Origin: an uncultured Lachnospiraceae bacterium
Lineage (GTDB): Bacteria > Bacillota > Clostridia > Lachnospirales > Lachnospiraceae
Direction of reading: 5' to 3'
Length of the DNA: 64,000 nucleotides
Assembly (NCBI GenBank): GCA_910577165.1
Contig: CAJTLX010000005.1
Coordinates: 30,589-94,588, forward strand
The position numbers and the translations under genes were made by a program. The notes under the pieces were generated by a model. The model worked only from the letters and a program-made list of their open reading frames with translations, made no database searches and was not told the DNA's origin. Shown here piece after piece: positions 9,597-18,314 of this stretch (positions are counted from its first letter, which is position 1; each line of letters starts with the position of its first letter).

Positions 9597-10559
9597 ATGC
9601 AGCTTGCGCAGAATTACAAAGCAAAATTTCAATCCATGAAAGAAGATAAGCAGTTCGCGAATGACAGACGAAAAGCCGTCCGAATTTCAAAAAAAGTTAT
9701 TCTCGGCCTTTTCAAAGCAGTAGTGTTAATTGGGATCAGCTATATGATCTTAAGCCCGTTAATCGGTATGTTAAGCAGCTCTTTCTTTACGGACAGCGAT
9801 GTATATAATCCGATGGTATACCTCTTTCCAGCGGAGGGAACCCTAGAGCGCTACTCGACATCGCTCGCAGTTATGGATTACTGGAAGGTGCTTTTCAAAA
9901 CAATTCTTTATGATCTGACTCTGATGGTGATACAGCTGATTATGTGTTCGCTTGTCGGCTACGGCTTCGCGCGGTTTGATTTTCCGTTAAAGAAAGTTTT
10001 GTTTGGCTGCGTTGTTATTATGATCGTGCTTCCAATGAATACCATTATGGTTCCGCTCTACATGACATTCCGCAATTTCGGACCGTTTGGAAATCTGCTC
10101 TCAACGCTGATTCCAATGTACATTATGACTGCGTTCGCCTGCGGTCTGCGCTCCGGACTCTATATTTATATTTTTAATCAGTTCTTCCGGGGGCTTCCTA
10201 AGGAGATTGAGGAGGCGGCATTTGTGGATGGGGCAGGGATGTTCTACACCTATTCCCGGATCATGTTAGTAAATGCGATGCCGTCGGTAATTACTGTATC
10301 GATTTTCTCGCTGGTATGGCAGTATAACGATTCATTTTACGCCAGAATGTTTACGATCAGTGCGAATATTTTACTAAGCAAAAAGATTGGCGCGCTCTCG
10401 CAGACAATCTCAAATTCATATGAGATAAATGACCCGACAATCCTGCAGCTCTATACCTATGCAGGGGTTATTCTGTTAATTATCCCGGTGCTTTTGATCT
10501 ATATTCTTTTGCAGAGAAAATTTATCGAGGGCGTAGAGCGAAGTGGTATTGTAGGTTAG
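9597..10559 (+). CDS. Carbohydrate ABC transporter permease (second pair, MalG-like)
   Basis: A 320-residue permease with a ~45-residue basic cytoplasmic N-terminus and six predicted membrane helices. The EAA motif is EEAAFVDGAGMFYTYSRI. GGAAAGGGGGAG precedes the ATG. It is the last gene before a GC-rich intercistronic hairpin without a T-run at 10567-10591. The likely role is import of oligosaccharides in complex with the preceding permease and an unlinked MsmK-type ATPase. Confidence 0.92.
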   Translation: MQLAQNYKAKFQSMKEDKQFANDRRKAVRISKKVILGLFKAVVLIGISYMILSPLIGMLSSSFFTDSDVYNPMVYLFPAEGTLERYSTSLAVMDYWKVLFKTILYDLTLMVIQLIMCSLVGYGFARFDFPLKKVLFGCVVIMIVLPMNTIMVPLYMTFRNFGPFGNLLSTLIPMYIMTAFACGLRSGLYIYIFNQFFRGLPKEIEEAAFVDGAGMFYTYSRIMLVNAMPSVITVSIFSLVWQYNDSFYARMFTISANILLSKKIGALSQTISNSYEINDPTILQLYTYAGVILLIIPVLLIYILLQRKFIEGVERSGIVG

Positions 10560-10566
10560 TTGCTTA

Positions 10567-10591
10567 CCGCAGGCGGAAAATCCGTCTGCGG
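10567..10591 (+). other. Intercistronic GC-rich hairpin without T-run
   Basis: CCGCAGGCGGA and TCCGTCTGCGG flank an AAA loop, giving an 11-bp stem with one G·T pair. No T-run follows, so it is better explained as an mRNA 3'-end stabiliser or partial attenuator than as a strong terminator. It separates the permease genes from the two lipoprotein genes. Confidence 0.6.
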
Positions 10592-10622
10592 CAGCCTGCT
10601 CTAAGTGGCAGTACTTCTGTTA

Positions 10623-10651
10623 TTGCAGAAATGCTGTAATGGAAATAATAT
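10623..10651 (+). promoter_or_regulatory. Possible sigma-A promoter for the lipoprotein gene
   Basis: TTGCAG, a 17-bp spacer and TAATAT lie just upstream of the 10676 start. Both hexamers deviate from consensus, so this is tentative. It would give the lipoprotein genes their own transcript. Confidence 0.35.
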
Positions 10652-10675
10652 ATTTTCAAGTTAAGGAGGAGAAGT

Positions 10676-12790
10676 ATGTTTAAGAAAAAAAGATGGATTG
10701 CAGCCAGCATGGTAATGGCGGTGATGATCACTGGCTGCGGGGACGAAAAGAAGCCAGATCCAACGCCGATTCCAACCACACCGGAACCAACCAAAGCTGC
10801 GACACCGGTGCCGAGTACACCGGAACCAACCAAGGCGGATACACCGGAGCCAACTAACGCGCCGGTAGCGACCAGCGCGCCATCCTTTGAGGCGGGCAAA
10901 GTGGCGGATTTTGAAGATGACAATATGAGCTTTGTCGCGGTAAAAGAATCTCTTGTCACCAGTGCGGAAACCGAGATCTCCGTTGTGGATTTCGCCGGTT
11001 CAAAAATGCTTCAGGTCGTTGCACCGGACACGGCTAAATTCCCGTACATTGCGATCGATATTTCCAGTCTTGCAGGGGATGCGATCGAGAGTGTGCGCAG
11101 CATTGAATTTGACATAGGACTCGCCTCGCCGTCGGATACTTTCTATGCAGCTTCCGGCAATGTCTATTACTATGTCGGCGCGGACAATGCCGAAAAGATC
11201 ACCCCATGGTCGGTGTATATGGCAGTAAAGAATCCAAAGAGGGCTTCCGTTACATTAAATGAGGATGAAAGTTTTGTCGCAGGGGCAAAGAATATTATTA
11301 TTATCTCCAAAGAAACGGATAATGCGATTGAGCCAACAAGTGCGACAAATAAAGTGTATATTGATAATATCGTATTAAAGGATGCGTCCGGCAATGCGAT
11401 CGCCCTCAATACTGCCGCAGAATTTAATGCGCCGGATGGATTTGCAGATGAGGATTGGAGCAATCTTGTACCAGTAAAGAATGAAGTTTCCATAGATGGT
11501 ATGATAGAAAAGACGAGCAGTGGCTGGTGGCCAACAAGCGGAATCTCCACTGATCCGGCACAGACGGATGCCAAGGTGGTGGATGCATCCATCTTTGGAC
11601 CTGGACAGATTATGACCATCTACTTGAATGCGGATTATGATAGTCTTGAGGATTGGCAGAAATATGTTAAGCTGACTGGTCAGTATTATGAAGTGGAGGG
11701 TTCCGAGATCGGCGCACCGAACTGGGAAGCATTTAATGAGCAGGATGTTGCTGATCTGACCATTGAGACGGATGAGCAGGGTAAGACAGTAATAAGCTTT
11801 AATTTCTATAAGCTGGCGATGAATGATTCCCATACTACAGCTCAGATCAGTTATGATACCATTGCTTCCTACCTTGGTGAGGACTGGTTTAAGTATGTGA
11901 AGTTCTTAGGCATTGCGGATTACGGATATGATCTTGAAGTGACCAGAGTAACTGTGGGTGAGGAGAAGAAAGTTCTCCCTGCTACCATTAACAACACAGA
12001 GGTATCAGGCTTTGCAGTAAAGGGCGACGGCTGGGCACAGGCTGGCGTGGATACCGTTGCAGCGGGCGGAAGCTTCGATGTAAGCCTTTTAAAACCGGGC
12101 TGTGTAATTACAGTTGACTATAAGTCCGAGGGTTCCCTGTGGCTGGTTGCGGATTCCATAGCAGATATGGGCGCGCCTTATGGCTGGACGAGAATCGCTT
12201 ACGATGAGACAGCGGAAGTAAAGGGGATGGGAGCAGTAAATGACGACCATAATCAGGTTCAGTTTACTTACGATCAGATTGTCGCAGCACTTGGCACGGA
12301 GGATTTCTCCGCTATGTCAAAATTACAGTGCGAGTCCGATCAGGCATGGGAAGTTTTCAAAGTAACCATCGGCGAGTACGCGCCGGAAGCACTGAAATTT
12401 ACGGATGAAGTGATGATTGAAAACTCTGCAGTAAAAGCGGCCGGCTGGGCACAGGATGGCGTGACAAGAGTTGCCGATGGCGGTACATTCGACTATACGC
12501 TTTTAGTTCCTGGCACGGTTGTCAATGTGTACTACAAGGAAAATGGAGCAAATTACTGGCTTGTAGCAAATCCAGTTACTGGCGAAGCACCTTATGATTG
12601 GTCGCGCATTGGCGATGGGAATAACGGTACCTCCCGCATGGACCCGAAAAAATGTATTATGCAGATTACTTATGATCAGATTGTAGAGGTACTTGGCACG
12701 GAGGATTTCTCAACCATGGCAGGACTTCAGGTAGAGTCAAGCGAAGAGTGGGAGATCTACGGGATCGGCATCGCGAAATTAGCAGAGTAA
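10676..12790 (+). CDS. Cell-surface lipoprotein with duplicated C-terminal domains
   Basis: A 704-residue protein with a lipoprotein signal peptide; the lipobox is ITGC with Cys21. A Pro/Thr/Glu linker follows (repeats of TPEPTKA), then a beta-rich domain (about 70-250). The C-terminal part contains two clearly homologous ~125-residue units: GWAQAGVDTVAAGGSFD…LKPGCV…FTYDQIVAALGTEDFS and GWAQDGVTRVADGGTFD…LVPGTV…ITYDQIVEVLGTEDFS. A more distant related segment (YDTIASYLGEDWFKYVKF) precedes them. Repeated modules of this size on a surface lipoprotein beside sugar receptors suggest carbohydrate binding. No catalytic signature was seen and I do not recognise the family. Confidence 0.75.
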   Translation: MFKKKRWIAASMVMAVMITGCGDEKKPDPTPIPTTPEPTKAATPVPSTPEPTKADTPEPTNAPVATSAPSFEAGKVADFEDDNMSFVAVKESLVTSAETEISVVDFAGSKMLQVVAPDTAKFPYIAIDISSLAGDAIESVRSIEFDIGLASPSDTFYAASGNVYYYVGADNAEKITPWSVYMAVKNPKRASVTLNEDESFVAGAKNIIIISKETDNAIEPTSATNKVYIDNIVLKDASGNAIALNTAAEFNAPDGFADEDWSNLVPVKNEVSIDGMIEKTSSGWWPTSGISTDPAQTDAKVVDASIFGPGQIMTIYLNADYDSLEDWQKYVKLTGQYYEVEGSEIGAPNWEAFNEQDVADLTIETDEQGKTVISFNFYKLAMNDSHTTAQISYDTIASYLGEDWFKYVKFLGIADYGYDLEVTRVTVGEEKKVLPATINNTEVSGFAVKGDGWAQAGVDTVAAGGSFDVSLLKPGCVITVDYKSEGSLWLVADSIADMGAPYGWTRIAYDETAEVKGMGAVNDDHNQVQFTYDQIVAALGTEDFSAMSKLQCESDQAWEVFKVTIGEYAPEALKFTDEVMIENSAVKAAGWAQDGVTRVADGGTFDYTLLVPGTVVNVYYKENGANYWLVANPVTGEAPYDWSRIGDGNNGTSRMDPKKCIMQITYDQIVEVLGTEDFSTMAGLQVESSEEWEIYGIGIAKLAE

Positions 12791-12797
12791 TGTTTAA

Positions 12798-12824
12798 GCG
12801 CGGCGGATAATTTATCTGCCGCGC
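12798..12824 (+). other. Second intercistronic GC-rich hairpin without T-run
   Basis: GCGCGGCGGATAA and TTATCTGCCGCGC pair over 13 bp around a one-base gap, with one G·T pair. Like the hairpin at 10567 it lacks a T-run and sits between lipoprotein genes, fitting a role in transcript stability or partial read-through. Confidence 0.6.
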
Positions 12825-12877
12825 CAAAGGTGATTTTTACACCGCATTAGATTTAAATGCAGAATTGGAGGTAAATT

Positions 12878-14371
12878 ATGTTTAACAGCAAAATTAGAAA
12901 AATAACCGCGCTCGCACTTACTGGCGCAATGGCATTTTCCATGACCGCATGTGGCGGTGGCGAGGACAAGGAAAAAACTCCTACACCGACTTCCTCCGCG
13001 TCAAGCAATCCAACGACCACGCCAAAGGAGGATACAGAAGATCCATCCGGCGGGGATAATCCTGACGGGGATAAGCAGCCGGAAAATAAGGGGGAGGAGA
13101 TCTCTGTTGAGCCATGGCCGGGGTCTCCGAGAACGATCCGCATCGGTACTTGGTACGATCAGTATTATGACAGCACCCATACCGATATTTATGCTCAGCC
13201 AAAAGTATCTAATCTTGAAACTGCGGAGATGATGTTAAATAATGTGCGCCGCGTCGAAGAAAAATACAATGTGCGCATTGAGTATGTCAATCTGACCTGG
13301 GAAGGAATTATGGAGTCCATCAATACTTCTATTATGGCAGGTTCCCCGGACTGTGATATCTACCAGGCGGACTTACAGTTTGGTGTGCCGGCGGTAATGA
13401 ACGATTACGCGACCGCTATTGAGGATATGGCACCGGCGAATGATGATATCTTTACCGAGCAGGTGGTGTTCCGCTATCTTGATATTCCGGGTATGGATAA
13501 GCATTATCTGTTCCAGGGTTCCGCACTTGATCTGGGCGCGTATCCACTTGGATTTAATATGAACTTAATCAATGAGGCAGGTCTTGACAATCCGCAGGAT
13601 CTCTATGATAATGGTCAGTGGACTTGGGAGAAATTTACAGAATATCTGCGCATCTTAACAAAGGATACGGATGGCGACGGCAATACCGATCAGTATGGAT
13701 ACACGGGCTGGTGGACAACAATGTTTAACAACCTGTTAATGTCGAATGGTGCCCATGTAGCGTCGGGCGCGCAGGAGCAGTTAAGTTCCCCGGCAACGAT
13801 TGAGGTATTGGAGCTGATGTATCAGATCTATCAGACTGATAAGACCGCAAAGCCTTGGAATGATGAGGAGTGGGCGGTAAATAATGAGTACTATGACGGA
13901 AAAGTTGCATTCTGGTGCGGTGCTACCTGGGTACACCAGGGACATCTCTCCTCCGATGTCGGCTTTGAGATAGGAGTAGTTCCGTGGCCAATTGGTCCGA
14001 GCGGAAACCAGGAAACCAACAGCCAGATCGCAGTTCTCGGAAACTGGAATATTATTCCAGCCGGTGTGGAGCGTCCAGATTTTGTATACCAGGTATATAA
14101 GGAATTCTGCAACTGGTATGACGGCGATCTTGAGTACCGCGATGATACCGAGTGGGCTGAGGATATGATGGAAACCGAGAGGAATTTTGAGTACCTCAAG
14201 ATGATGTCTCAGACAACTCCTTGGTTCGATCTCTGGGATAAGATTAAGGGCGTTGACGCAGGGGTGAACATGGTAACCTCAAACCCGGATAATGTACTGA
14301 CCCCAGCACAGGCAGCAGAGCAGCAGAAACAGCTTGTACAGGATTATCTTGACCTGAATTTTGGCAAGTAA
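12878..14371 (+). CDS. Extracellular solute-binding lipoprotein for sugars
   Basis: A 497-residue family 1 solute-binding protein. The signal peptide ends in a lipobox (MTAC, Cys25), followed by a Gly/Thr/Ser/Pro-rich linker to about residue 75. The mature domain starts at TIRIGTWYDQYY and carries typical receptor features (YPLGFNMNLINEAGL, WTWEKFTEYLRILTKDTDGDGNTD, AFWCGATWVHQGH). It is the last gene before a terminator and the GH130/epimerase genes, so it is the best candidate receptor for beta-manno-oligosaccharides here. It should partner one of the upstream permease pairs. The specificity is inferred from context. Confidence 0.88.
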   Translation: MFNSKIRKITALALTGAMAFSMTACGGGEDKEKTPTPTSSASSNPTTTPKEDTEDPSGGDNPDGDKQPENKGEEISVEPWPGSPRTIRIGTWYDQYYDSTHTDIYAQPKVSNLETAEMMLNNVRRVEEKYNVRIEYVNLTWEGIMESINTSIMAGSPDCDIYQADLQFGVPAVMNDYATAIEDMAPANDDIFTEQVVFRYLDIPGMDKHYLFQGSALDLGAYPLGFNMNLINEAGLDNPQDLYDNGQWTWEKFTEYLRILTKDTDGDGNTDQYGYTGWWTTMFNNLLMSNGAHVASGAQEQLSSPATIEVLELMYQIYQTDKTAKPWNDEEWAVNNEYYDGKVAFWCGATWVHQGHLSSDVGFEIGVVPWPIGPSGNQETNSQIAVLGNWNIIPAGVERPDFVYQVYKEFCNWYDGDLEYRDDTEWAEDMMETERNFEYLKMMSQTTPWFDLWDKIKGVDAGVNMVTSNPDNVLTPAQAAEQQKQLVQDYLDLNFGK

Positions 14372-14386
14372 GACGAATATATTAGA

Positions 14387-14417
14387 AAAATCCTCCGCTT
14401 TCCCTGCGGGGGATTTT
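14387..14417 (+). terminator. Rho-independent terminator after the binding-protein gene
   Basis: AAAATCCTCCGC pairs with GCGGGGGATTTT, so the T-run is part of the stem. It sits 16 nt after the stop codon and separates the uptake genes from the phosphorylase genes. Confidence 0.75.
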
Positions 14418-14465
14418 CTCTGCACAGAAAAAAATTTTTCTCTACTTGATTTCAAATGCAAAATA

Positions 14466-14506
14466 GTGCATAAATAGTGCAAAATAAAGCAAAATAATGC
14501 TTGCAA
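14466..14506 (+). promoter_or_regulatory. Helically phased TGCA repeats overlapping the GH130 promoter
   Basis: GTGCA at 14466 and 14477, AGCA near 14488, ATGC at 14497 and TTGCA at 14501 are spaced about 10-11 bp apart within A-rich DNA, ending in the -35 hexamer. GTGCAT, GTACAT and TGCACT recur downstream of the -10. The phasing suggests an array of regulator sites or intrinsically bent DNA. Confidence 0.5.
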
Positions 14507-14529
14507 TTTTAAGAAAACTATAGTATAAT
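14501..14529 (+). promoter_or_regulatory. Sigma-A promoter of the GH130 gene
   Basis: TTGCAA, a 17-bp spacer and a perfect TATAAT, with the start codon about 118 nt downstream. The long leader carries further GTGCAT-like words that may be operator sites. Confidence 0.8.
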
Positions 14530-14646
14530 GCGGATGTAAGCAAAAATAGGAAAAAAAGTAATGGTGCATAAATGGTACATAATTGATGAAAATGCACTAC
14601 AATGTAATATTAAAACAAAATCAAGCAAAAAGAAAGGGGTAGTAAG

Positions 14647-15672
14647 ATGATGAGCAATGTCACAATGTTAACCGAAAATCTTCCAAATATTCCGTGGCAG
14701 GATAAACCGGAGGGCTATGTAGGTCCAGTATGGCGTTACAGCGAGAATCCGATTGTCAACCGCAATCCAATTCCGGGTGTTGCCAGGATTTTCAACAGTG
14801 CGGTAGTACCGTATGAGGGCGCGTTTATCGGTGTGTTCCGTGCGGAGCAAAATGACGGGGTGCCACATCTATATCTTGGGCGCAGCAAAGATGCGATCCA
14901 CTGGGAGTTTGAGACGGAAAAAATCAAGATGGTAAATGAGTCCGGCGAGCCGTATATGCCTCGTTATGCATATGATCCGCGCTTAGTTAAGGTGGAGGAT
15001 GCCTACTATATTATCTGGTGTACAGATTTTTATGGTGCTGCATTGGGACTTGCAAAGACCACGGATTTTAAGACTTTTGTCCGCCTGGACAATCCATTTA
15101 TTCCGTTTAACCGCAACGGAGTACTTTTCCCGCGCAAGATTGGCGGCAATTTTGTATTGCTCTCCCGTCCAAGTGATTCCGGTCACACGCCGTTCGGCGA
15201 TATCTTTGTCAGCGAGAGTCCGGATCTGGTATACTGGGGCAAGCACAAGCATGTGATGACAAAAGGTTATAATCAGTGGTGGCAGAGCTTAAAGATCGGC
15301 GGCGGTGCGGCACCGATTGAAACAAGTGAGGGCTGGCTTTTATTCTATCATGGCGTGACTGGCACTTGCAATGGCTACGTCTACAGTATGGGCGCGGCAC
15401 TGCTTGATATCGATAATCCATCCATCGTAAAATACCGCACAAAAGACTTTATCTTAACGCCGGAGAAATGGTATGAGGAAACAGGTTTTGTGCAGAATGT
15501 GGTATTCCCATGCGCAGCACTTACGGACGCGGCAAGCGGAAAGATCGCGATCTACTACGGCGCGGCGGACAGCTATGTAGGTCTGGCATTTACCACGGTG
15601 GACGAGATTGTAACCTATATCAAGGAACATCACACCGAAAACGGGGATGACGGAACTATCGGAATTATCTAA
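14647..15672 (+). CDS. GH130 beta-1,4-mannooligosaccharide phosphorylase
   Basis: A 341-residue five-bladed propeller enzyme of glycoside hydrolase family 130. It should split beta-1,4-mannooligosaccharides with inorganic phosphate into mannose 1-phosphate and a shortened chain in the cytoplasm. The conserved YDPR with Asp110 corresponds to the family's proton donor; FNSAVVPYEGAFIGVFR, SRPSDSGHTPFGD and the GGGAAPIETSEGWLLFYHG block are family signatures. The length and N-terminus resemble the RaMP2 type rather than the ~390-residue mannosylglucose phosphorylases. It has its own promoter and AAAGGGG before the tandem ATG codons. With the next two enzymes it completes a phosphorolytic mannan pathway. 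Confidence 0.88.
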   Translation: MMSNVTMLTENLPNIPWQDKPEGYVGPVWRYSENPIVNRNPIPGVARIFNSAVVPYEGAFIGVFRAEQNDGVPHLYLGRSKDAIHWEFETEKIKMVNESGEPYMPRYAYDPRLVKVEDAYYIIWCTDFYGAALGLAKTTDFKTFVRLDNPFIPFNRNGVLFPRKIGGNFVLLSRPSDSGHTPFGDIFVSESPDLVYWGKHKHVMTKGYNQWWQSLKIGGGAAPIETSEGWLLFYHGVTGTCNGYVYSMGAALLDIDNPSIVKYRTKDFILTPEKWYEETGFVQNVVFPCAALTDAASGKIAIYYGAADSYVGLAFTTVDEIVTYIKEHHTENGDDGTIGII

Positions 15673-15702
15673 TTTGATTTTCGGCTTGTATAAAATAGTA
15701 CA

Positions 15703-15751
15703 GAAAGGGGGACTTGCAAGATGGAGATTTCATTTTGTATGTCCCTTTTTT
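15703..15751 (+). terminator. Terminator after the first GH130 gene
   Basis: GAAAGGGGGAC pairs with GTCCCTTTTTTC, and the inner CAAGATG/CATTTTG extends the stem. The 3' T-run is embedded in the stem. Confidence 0.75.
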
Positions 15752-15790
15752 CATATCTTAAATTTTTGAGAGTGATTTTTCTTTTTTTTA

Positions 15791-15809
15791 TGGTATGATA
15801 TGATATAAT
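15791..15809 (+). promoter_or_regulatory. Extended -10 promoter(s) of the epimerase gene
   Basis: Two overlapping extended -10 elements, TGGTATGAT and TGATATAAT, lie 29-47 nt before the epimerase start. No good -35 hexamer is present at 17 bp, which the TGn motifs may compensate. Confidence 0.5.
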
Positions 15810-15837
15810 CAGATTTATTGCAGGAGGTTTACAAAAA

Positions 15838-17001
15838 ATGGATATTCGCGAACTTGCAGAAAAACATCTGCGCGAGAAACTGCTGCCGTTTTGGGAGAAA
15901 TTAAAGGATGAGGAGAATGGCGGATTTTACGGATATATGGATTTTGATTTAAATGTGGATAAAAAATCAGTGAAGGGCTGTATCTTAAACAGCCGCATTC
16001 TCTGGTTTTTCTCCAATGCGGCAATGATCTTAAAGGATCCCTCACTCTTGGCGTATGCGGATCATGCCTATCAGTTTATGGTGGAGCATTGTTTAGATAA
16101 GGGAAATGGCGGGATCTACTGGTCCATCAATTTTGACGGAAGTCCTGCGGATACCACAAAGCATACTTATAATCAGGCATTTGCCATCTATGCACTCTCC
16201 TCCTACTATGATGCGACAAAAAGACAGGAGGCGATTGCAGAAGCGATCAAACTGATGGAGATTATCGAGACAAAGTGTACGGATGAGATCGGCTATTTGG
16301 AGGCGTTTGACCGCGGTTTTTCCCCGGTGGAGAATGATAAACTCTCGGAAAACGGGGTGATTGCCGAAAAGACAATGAACACGCTGCTCCATGTATTTGA
16401 GGCGTACACGGAATTCTACCGCGTAACAAAAAATGAGCGGGCAGGGAAGCGTCTGCGCTTTATGATGAATACCATTGCCGAAAAGATTTATAACCCGGAC
16501 AAGCATCGCCAGGAAGTATTTTTTGACCGGGAGATGAACAGCATTATCGACTTGCATTCCTACGGGCATGATATTGAAACCGCATGGTTGGTTGACCGAG
16601 GACTTGAGGTGCTTGACGATAAGGAAATGACCAAAAAGCTCTCCCCGATAACAAGAGCCCTTACCGCGCAGATCTATAAGCGCGCCTATGTCAATCATTC
16701 GCTGTTAAATGAGTGTGAGCGCGGCGTGGACAATACCTTCCGAATCTGGTGGGTGCAGGCGGAAGCTGTGGTGGGCTTTTACAATGGCTGGCAGAAAACG
16801 GGGGAGAATAAGTATCTTGCAGCGAGCGAGGATATTTTTAATTATATTATGGAAAATTTAGTCGATCCCCGCGAGGGTTCCGAGTGGTACTGGGAGCTGG
16901 ATGAAAATGGGAAACCAACAAGCAAAAAGCCGATTGTAGAGCCGTGGAAATGCCCATACCACAACGGAAGAATGTGTATGGAGCTGATCAGGCGGAGATA
17001 A
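15838..17001 (+). CDS. Cellobiose 2-epimerase (AGE family)
   Basis: A 387-residue (alpha/alpha)6-barrel epimerase. It should convert the reducing-end residue at C2, turning beta-1,4-mannobiose into mannosyl-glucose in the cytoplasm. Family hallmarks are present: GGFYGYMD near residue 28, KTMNTLLHVFEAY near 178, HSYGHDIETAWL with His240 and His244, and the C-terminal PWKCPYHNGRMCMEL with another conserved His. CAGGAGG precedes the ATG. It lies between two GH130 phosphorylases, as in known mannan-degrading Ruminococcus and Roseburia loci, which supports mannobiose as the substrate over cellobiose. Confidence 0.92.
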   Translation: MDIRELAEKHLREKLLPFWEKLKDEENGGFYGYMDFDLNVDKKSVKGCILNSRILWFFSNAAMILKDPSLLAYADHAYQFMVEHCLDKGNGGIYWSINFDGSPADTTKHTYNQAFAIYALSSYYDATKRQEAIAEAIKLMEIIETKCTDEIGYLEAFDRGFSPVENDKLSENGVIAEKTMNTLLHVFEAYTEFYRVTKNERAGKRLRFMMNTIAEKIYNPDKHRQEVFFDREMNSIIDLHSYGHDIETAWLVDRGLEVLDDKEMTKKLSPITRALTAQIYKRAYVNHSLLNECERGVDNTFRIWWVQAEAVVGFYNGWQKTGENKYLAASEDIFNYIMENLVDPREGSEWYWELDENGKPTSKKPIVEPWKCPYHNGRMCMELIRRR

Positions 17002-17060
17002 AGATTTTGTCTGCCGTGATGAGAATGGGAAAAAATATAAATGATAAAGGAGTATAGATT

Positions 17061-18236
17061 ATGTTACATAAACAATACTATGTGGAACTGGAAAAATATA
17101 ACCGACTGCTGGCAAGAAAAAATGAGAAGACCAGCGATTACAATGGTATCTACGACAGGTTTCGCGACCCGGTTTTAACCAGGGAGCATATTCCGCTTTT
17201 CTGGAAATATGATCTGGATATCCATACCAATCCATATTTTATGGAGCGTCTCGGCGTAAACGCGGCATTTAATTCCGGCGCGATGGAGCTTAACGGAAAA
17301 TATTATCTGGTGGCGCGTATAGAGGGGGCGGATCGCAAATCCTTCTTTGCCGTGGCGGAGAGTGACAGCCCGGTGGACGGTTTTCATTTCTGGGATTACC
17401 CGGTGGAACTTCCGGATACCTGCCCACAGGAAACCAATGTATATGATATGCGCCTGACCAAGCATGAGGATGGCTATATCTACGGTGTATTCTGCTCGGA
17501 GAGCAAGGATACCACGGTAAATGACCTTTCCGCAGCGGTGGCGGCGGCAGGTATTGTGCGCACTAAGGATCTAAGAGCTTGGGAGCGGCTTGCAAATTTA
17601 AAGACTCTAAATTCTCCGCAGCAGCGAAATGTTGTGCTGCACCCGGAATTTGTAGATGGAAAATATGCGTTCTACACGCGCCCGATGGATGATTTTATTG
17701 ATACCGGTTCGGGCGGCGGAGTTGGCTTCGGGCTGTGTGAGGATATTACCAACGCTGTAATTGATGAGGAGATCATCACAAGCCGCCGCAAATATCACAC
17801 GATCACGGAGGCGAAAAACGGCGCGGGTGCGGTGCCGATTAAAACCGAGCGCGGATGGATTCATATTGCGCATGGTGTGCGTAATACTGCCGCAGGATTG
17901 CGCTATGTTATCTACGCTTTTGCGACGGACTTAAAAGAGCCGTGGAAGGTGATTGCGGAGCCATCCGGCTTTTTGATTGGACCAAAGGGCGGCGAGCGCG
18001 TGGGGGATGTTTCCAATGTGGTCTTTACCAACGGTGCGATCGCAAGGGAAAACGGGGAAGTATATATCTATTATGCTTCATCGGATACAAGACTTCATGT
18101 GGCGACAACAAATATCGAAAAGTTAATGGATTATGTTTTTCATACACCGCAAGATCCGGGGCGTTCAGTGGATTGTGTAGCACAGCGCTGTGAGATGATT
18201 AGGAAAAATTTGGAAATTATAAAAAACGAAAATTAA
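17061..18236 (+). CDS. GH130 4-O-beta-D-mannosyl-D-glucose phosphorylase
   Basis: A 391-residue GH130 enzyme of the mannosylglucose phosphorylase type (compare RaMP1 and the Bacteroides fragilis enzyme). It should cleave the epimerised disaccharide with phosphate to mannose 1-phosphate and glucose. Matching features are the ~390-residue length, the N-terminal helical part (YNRLLARKNEKTSDYNGIYDR) and the VYDMR motif with Asp129 as probable proton donor. The ITEAKNGAGAVPIKTERGW block binds sugar and phosphate in the family. AAAGGAG precedes the ATG, 59 nt after the epimerase stop, so the two genes are probably cotranscribed. Confidence 0.92.
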   Translation: MLHKQYYVELEKYNRLLARKNEKTSDYNGIYDRFRDPVLTREHIPLFWKYDLDIHTNPYFMERLGVNAAFNSGAMELNGKYYLVARIEGADRKSFFAVAESDSPVDGFHFWDYPVELPDTCPQETNVYDMRLTKHEDGYIYGVFCSESKDTTVNDLSAAVAAAGIVRTKDLRAWERLANLKTLNSPQQRNVVLHPEFVDGKYAFYTRPMDDFIDTGSGGGVGFGLCEDITNAVIDEEIITSRRKYHTITEAKNGAGAVPIKTERGWIHIAHGVRNTAAGLRYVIYAFATDLKEPWKVIAEPSGFLIGPKGGERVGDVSNVVFTNGAIARENGEVYIYYASSDTRLHVATTNIEKLMDYVFHTPQDPGRSVDCVAQRCEMIRKNLEIIKNEN

Positions 18237-18314
18237 ACAAAAACCCGGAAACACAAAAGGATGATTTTAGTCGAAAACGTTCTTGAATTTGATGAAGATA
18301 AAGGATGAGGAGCT

